Source: Stichopus chloronotus
Taxonomy: Eukaryota > Echinodermata > Holothuroidea > Aspidochirotida > Stichopodidae
Direction: 5' to 3'
DNA: 64,000 bases
NCBI GenBank assembly: GCA_021234535.1
Contig: CM037842.1
Coordinates: 28,302,189 to 28,366,188, forward strand
In this document: positions 59,834-64,000 of the stretch, piece by piece
Position numbering within the stretch: position 1 is the stretch's first letter
How the letters are laid out: every line of letters starts with the position of its first letter
Notes under the pieces: model-generated
Databases searched by the model: none
Told to the model about the DNA's origin: nothing
What the model saw: the letters and a program-made list of their open reading frames with translations, nothing else
Position numbers and translations under genes: made by a program

Positions 59834-60088
59834 TTATACCTTTCGTCTTTCAGCGTACTTGCATTCGGAGCCGGTATAACATGGTTGAGTATAGTCACTC
59901 GATGGGCTCACGGTATCTCGATTAACTGAACTCAGGTTGCAGGTACCGTCAAGGTAATCAATAGATAAGCAAATGAAAGATGTCTCGTCCTCACATTTCT
60001 TCTCGCAGGCTCTTAAGTTTGAAACAGATTCACTCCTGTCATTGTTGCTTCCGGATGCAACCTGACACGATATCTGTCCATCGATATT
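59834..60088 (-). pseudogene. Gene F PAN exon, copy 4: compensating frameshifts
   Basis: Acceptor CACTTAG (minus), then a start like the other copies. In the family phase it reads E-Y-R-W-T-D-I-V-S-G-C-I-R-K-Q-Q and stops, because one base is inserted in the AACAAT region. In the alternative phase it is open throughout: S-C-Q-V-A-S-G-S-N-N-D-R, then back in family register L-R-A-C-E-K-K-C, F-I-C-L-S-I-D-Y, T-C-N-L-S, T-Q-P-C-Y and K-Y-A-E-R-R-K-V before TAA (59836-59834). The conserved Trp after D is lost, as is the L-D-V-G ending. Either the decayed last exon of the array or a terminal exon with an altered N-terminal loop. Confidence 0.65.
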
Positions 60089-61205
60089 CTAAGTGAAACA
60101 AGGTACGTTATTGAAACTACGTATTAGAATGATGAAATTACAGCTGAAAAGATTTTAGTTGGAGAAAGGAAAGTTAAAACTGTACTGTGCTGATCTTTTA
60201 AAAACAATTGAAGTCTAAGGATTGGACAGCTACCTATAGCCATGTGCGACCCATCGACTGGGAAATGTCTTGTGATTACTACTGGGGTGAAAGTTTCAAG
60301 TACTCTTGTTGGTGCTAGTAGTCAATTCATTTAGCTCAATACTCATTGGATGATACTCTTGAAATATGAATTGGAATGACGTGATCATTTACATTAACAT
60401 GTAGGCGTATGCATGCTATTTTATGGATAAAAAGGAACTGCAAAAACCCCACAGTATTTTGAATTCTAGGTTATAAATTTTGATGTTGAGGTCACTCAAA
60501 ATTAGGTCTGTGCCGAAATATAAGTTCGGATCTATTAGATTTGGAGTGATACCCTGTAACGAAATTTCAAGTGTTACATTTCGATTTTATTTCATCACCT
60601 TGCACTTGTGCAGCAGTTTAACATAGTGGAAGGTGAAATGGAAATGTAACACCTACAGGACACATTTCTATCTTTGAAAAAATGTTTGTCCACTGATAAA
60701 CAACTCGGGAGAGATTTTTGAAATGACATTCTACTTTTTCTCAAGATGTGCAGTTTAAATTCTTTTACTCCATTGCTGTTATCCAGTGGCAACTAAAAAG
60801 GTGTTGATATCAAACTTACTATATTAAGGTAGATGAATTGTATAGTAAGGATGTGTAAGGATCTGATTGAACCATTTTTATTGAATCATTACAGGTCTAT
60901 TCAATTTTCTAACAGTGGCGCTTTTGTGCCTTAAAGTCGTGATATGAACTTGATGCGGACATATCATGGTTGGTTAAGACACAAACTGTCGCATAATAGT
61001 TACGGTTAAAAATGCATGACTATGAGGTACAGTGTATCCATGCTATGTTTTGAACTTAACTGTATTAAAGCTACATTGCAATAATCCGGATAGGATATTC
61101 AGTGCTTATTCTCACAAATATAAGTACACTGCAAGTGAATTGCATGCTTCTAGTTCATTATTGATTCAAGACAGACTGCAGCTAAATAAATACGCACGTA
61201 CGTAC
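60089..61205 (-). other. Gene F intron, unit 3
   Basis: Shares blocks with 61459-62712 and 62966-63745 (for example GGTTGGTTAAGACACAAAC and ATGCATGA), so introns were duplicated with the exons. No other gene. Confidence 0.6.
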
Positions 61206-61458
61206 CTACGTCAAGACGTTCAGCGTATTGCCAATTCTGCCCGTTGTAACAGGGTTGAGTGTAATCACTTGAAGGTCTTACGGAATCTCGGTTGAACCGA
61301 CTCAGGTTGCAGGAACCGTCACGGTAATCAATCGATAAGCAACGGAACGAAGTCTCGTCCTCGCATCGCTTCTGGCAGGCTCTTAAATCAGAAACAGTTC
61401 CCGTCCAGTCATTGTGGTTTCGAATGCACCCTGACACTGATATCTGTCCATCGATATA
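61206..61458 (-). CDS. Gene F PAN exon, copy 3
   Basis: Between CACGTAG and GTACGT on the minus strand. From the first Cys on it encodes G-C-I-R-N-H-N-D-W-T-G, L-R-A-C-Q-K-R-C, F-R-C-L-S-I-D-Y, S-C-N-L-S-R-F-N-R, T-Q-P-C-Y and Y-A-E-R-L-D-V-G, a full six-Cys PAN module, identical in protein to copy 1. It is 253 bases, one more than copy 1, with an extra A before GTG (TATCAGTG against TACCGTG). From the outer acceptor the phase is therefore wrong; the extra base happens to create a TATCAG acceptor that would restore phase 1. Confidence 0.72.
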
Positions 61459-62712
61459 CTACGTGGAATAAGATGTAGTTGAACGCATAAGGCAGAATGA
61501 TGAACTAGCAGCCAACAGAAATTAGTTGGAGGAAAGAAAAGTACACTGGCCTGTACCGATGTTTTGAAAAGCAAACACGCACGGACATGTGTCCATTGCC
61601 ATATGCGGCCAACTCATACAGACTGTAAAATGTTTTGTGAGAACCTTTGTGATCAGAGTATCACTTAATCACGTTGGTTACAGTGGTCAATACATTTAGC
61701 TCAATATTCATTGAATAATATCTTGAAACTGAAATCACACAATACAATTGGAAGGACGTGACCATTTACATTAAAATCTATACGTTTGTAATATATCACT
61801 TAAATGATGAAACTTACCACAAAAAAAATTATTGTTCTAAATTCCGAAATCTATAGGTTTGGCCTCTCTGACAAGTCGACATCATTCTGGAGGACTGTTG
61901 CTACAGTATACAAGATGATAGGTGACGGCCAGGTCTTTTATAATTAAGCTTCTTGTGAAATAATGAAATGCTACCAGCATGATTTGAACTACCGTGAGAT
62001 CTTGTCAGTTAGGATGGAATACGTAGGCTATACACTGCAGCTGCAAGTTTACATTTCGAATTTATGTCATTACCTTGCATTTTCACAGATGTCTAAACTG
62101 ATTGAAGGTGGAATGCCAACAAACACTACAAGCATACTATTCTGTCTTGGAAACGGTATATCCGCTGGTAAACAACCAGCTTGGAAAACTGAGCCATGAG
62201 GTTTGTTCAATTTTTCTTCAAGTGCAATTTTACTATTTTTTTACTGCATAGATTTTAACATGTTCAAATTAAAAACAGCAATATTGATAAAAAATACGAT
62301 TATGGTAGATGTATTATAAAGATTTAAATGGATCTGATAAAACTTTTCCCTATTGATCTGCTACAGATCTATTAAATTCTCTAACAGGGCTATCTTGGCT
62401 TTCCATGGACGTGATATGAGCAGTTGGACACGCCATGGTTTGCTACAGTAGAACACAAACCGAGGTATAGGTAGTGTAGGGAAATGCATGATATGAGATA
62501 CCGTGTATCCACGATAAGTCTTGAACTTGAGCTAAATGTACTGCAAATATATTGAAATAATCGGCTACTGTTCTTCCGATTTTCAGTACAGATGTTATTA
62601 TTTTCATCACTAGAAATACCATATAAGTACATCACATGCAAACGTAGTGTAGTTTCTAGTTTCATGTCCAGTCATGACAGACTGCAACTGAAAGAGACAA
62701 ATACGTACGTAC
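61459..62712 (-). other. Gene F intron, unit 2
   Basis: Homologous to the neighbouring introns (GATTGTTCAATTTTTCTTCA-like block at about 62205 and 63305). No separate gene; frame 61963-62199 is intron. Confidence 0.6.
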
Positions 62713-62965
62713 CTACGTCAATACGTTCAGCGTATTCCCAGTTCTGTCCGTTATAGCAAGGTTGAGTATAATCACTGGAAGGTATCACGGTACCTCGGTT
62801 GAATCGACTCAGGTTACAAGATCCGTCACGATAATCAATCGATAAACAGAGGAATGATGTCTCTTCTTCGCATCGCTTCTCACAGGCTCGTAAGTTAGAA
62901 GCAGTTCCACTCCAGTCATTGTGGTTACGGATGCACCCTGAGACGATATCTGTTCCATCCATATT
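62713..62965 (-). CDS. Gene F PAN exon, copy 2
   Basis: Between TACGTAG and GTACGT on the minus strand, 253 bases. PAN module G-C-I-R-N-H-N-D-W-S-G, L-R-A-C-E-K-R-C, F-L-C-L-S-I-D-Y, S-C-N-L-S-R-F-N-R, T-Q-P-C-Y and Y-A-E-R-I-D-V-G. An extra A (GGAACAG against GGACAT) near the start again shifts phase by one relative to copy 1; AACAG could serve as an alternative acceptor that restores it. More diverged than copies 1 and 3. An in-frame ATG at 62962 opens the domain but is probably not a start. Confidence 0.72.
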
Positions 62966-63745
62966 CTACGTAGAATAAGGTACATTGTTGAAATCATAAG
63001 GTAGAATGATAGAATGACAGCCAATAGGAATTAAGTTGAAGGAAAGAAAAGTCAACCGTCAAGGACCGTTGTTTTAAAATCAAACACTTAGACCGTGAAA
63101 GGCGTCCTTTGCTATTTACGCCTTACCCATGTAGACAGTATGCATCTTGTAAGACAGCTATTGCCGTGAGTATTTCACTTCATTGTAAACTGATAACTGA
63201 AATGTCAACATGCACCCCCTAGCATCATATTCTGTCTTTGGAAAGATATGTCTGCGGATAAACAACCAGCTCGGGAAAGATTCTTTAACTGAGCCAGTGA
63301 GATTGTTCAATTTTTCTTCAAGTGCTATTTTACGTCATGGATGTTTACAAATTAAAACCGTTTATAAGACAATAAGATATAGGGTAGATATATTGTAAAG
63401 ATTTTAATGGATCAGATTAAACATTTGGTGATTGATTAGGTACAGTGCTACCTTGGCTATTCATGAACGTGCATTTGAACTCGTCATGGTTGGTTAGGAC
63501 ACAAACCGTTTCACGATAGTTACAAAAGGAAATGCATGATATGAAATACCGTGTAGTAAAGATAAGTTTGAGCTTAACTGTGCTATTTTGAAATAATCGG
63601 CAAATTTCATTCCGATTTTTATTACTTATATTACTATTTTCATCGGTAGAAATACCCTGTTAATACATTACATGCACGCGTCGTGTATAGTTACTAGTTA
63701 CACATTAAGCCTAAACATATTGCAACTAAAGAGATACGTACGTAC
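62966..63745 (-). other. Gene F intron, unit 1
   Basis: Intron between copies 1 and 2, homologous to the other two. No other feature. Confidence 0.6.
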
Positions 63746-63997
63746 CTACATCAAGACGTTCAGCGTATTGCCAATTCTGCCCGTTGTAACAGGGTTGAGT
63801 GTAATCACTTGAAGGTCTTACGGAATCTCGGTTGAACCGACTCAGGTTGCAGGAACCGTCACGATAATCAATCGATAAGCAACGAAACGAAGTCTCGTCC
63901 TCGCATCGCTTCTGGCAGGCTCTTAAATCAGAAACAGTTCCCGTCCAGTCATTGTGGTTTCGGATGCACCCTGACACGGTATATGTCCATCGATATT
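63746..63997 (-). CDS. Gene F PAN exon, copy 1
   Basis: Starts after a CAG at the right edge of the window (64000-63998) and ends at GTACGT. It is 252 bases, phase 1-1: E-Y-R-W-T-Y-T-V-S-G-C, with the W-T lead-in shared by genes A-C, then a complete PAN module with six cysteines and Y-A-E-R-L-D-V-G. It is the only copy in the array whose outer splice sites and frame all fit. The signal-peptide exon should lie to the right of the window. The product would be secreted like gene A, with up to four single PAN exons if all could be spliced. Confidence 0.8.
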
Positions 63998-64000
63998 CTG

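Overview
The window is animal genomic DNA, AT-rich and intron-rich, with almost no long open frames. Coding capacity is carried by short exons with GT/AG borders that mostly share phase 1. The mix of cysteine-rich PAN/apple-like domains, a C-type lectin, Penelope-like (PLE) retroelements, non-LTR LINE fragments, dispersed GACCTTTGACC-type repeats and many microsatellites fits a marine invertebrate. An echinoderm or other non-vertebrate deuterostome is my best guess, but the sequence alone does not prove it. No tRNA, rRNA, CRISPR or operon structure was found.

Left third (1-35.6 kb, + strand): three tandem copies of a locus for small secreted PAN-domain proteins. The middle copy (gene A, exons at 16.52, 17.13 and 19.21 kb) is complete: signal peptide, one PAN domain in exon 2, two more in exon 3, 271 residues. 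The left copy (gene B, exons at 0.42 and 8.33 kb; its signal exon lies outside the window) has a one-base insertion in its last exon. The right copy (gene C, 30.05, 32.79 and relic 35.27 kb) has a stop codon one base before the exon-2 donor and a crumbling, stop-filled exon 3, so it now specifies at most a 107-residue one-domain protein. Introns and flanks are duplicated too, including a Cys-rich exon (12.5/26.2 kb) and a small phase-1 exon (14.0/28.4 kb) of unknown role.

Middle (36-52.3 kb, + strand): a DNA-transposon-like element, then gene D (39.38-48.05 kb). Gene D has a TATA-type promoter, a leader exon, a Thr-rich linker, an unrecognised domain, a C-type lectin exon with a one-base frameshift, and a second divergent lectin-like block. 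Two exons of an Ig-like protein follow (gene E, 51.55-52.26 kb).

Right third (52.3-64 kb): a pile-up of broken PLE fragments on both strands (52.3-55.9 kb), young tandem repeats (56.1-57.2 kb), and on the minus strand a tandem array of four single-PAN exons (gene F). Two of these exons are almost identical to each other although a more divergent copy sits between them. Mobile-element debris also includes a PLE GIY-YIG fragment at 20.2 kb, LINE remnants at 10-11.6 and 34.2-34.5 kb, a MITE with 75-bp inverted ends at 30.4 kb, and three hammerhead-ribozyme-like motifs.

The biological theme is a locally duplicating, partly decaying cluster of secreted PAN and lectin-type recognition proteins, a pattern expected of fast-evolving defence, adhesion or mucus genes. 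The function itself is inference.
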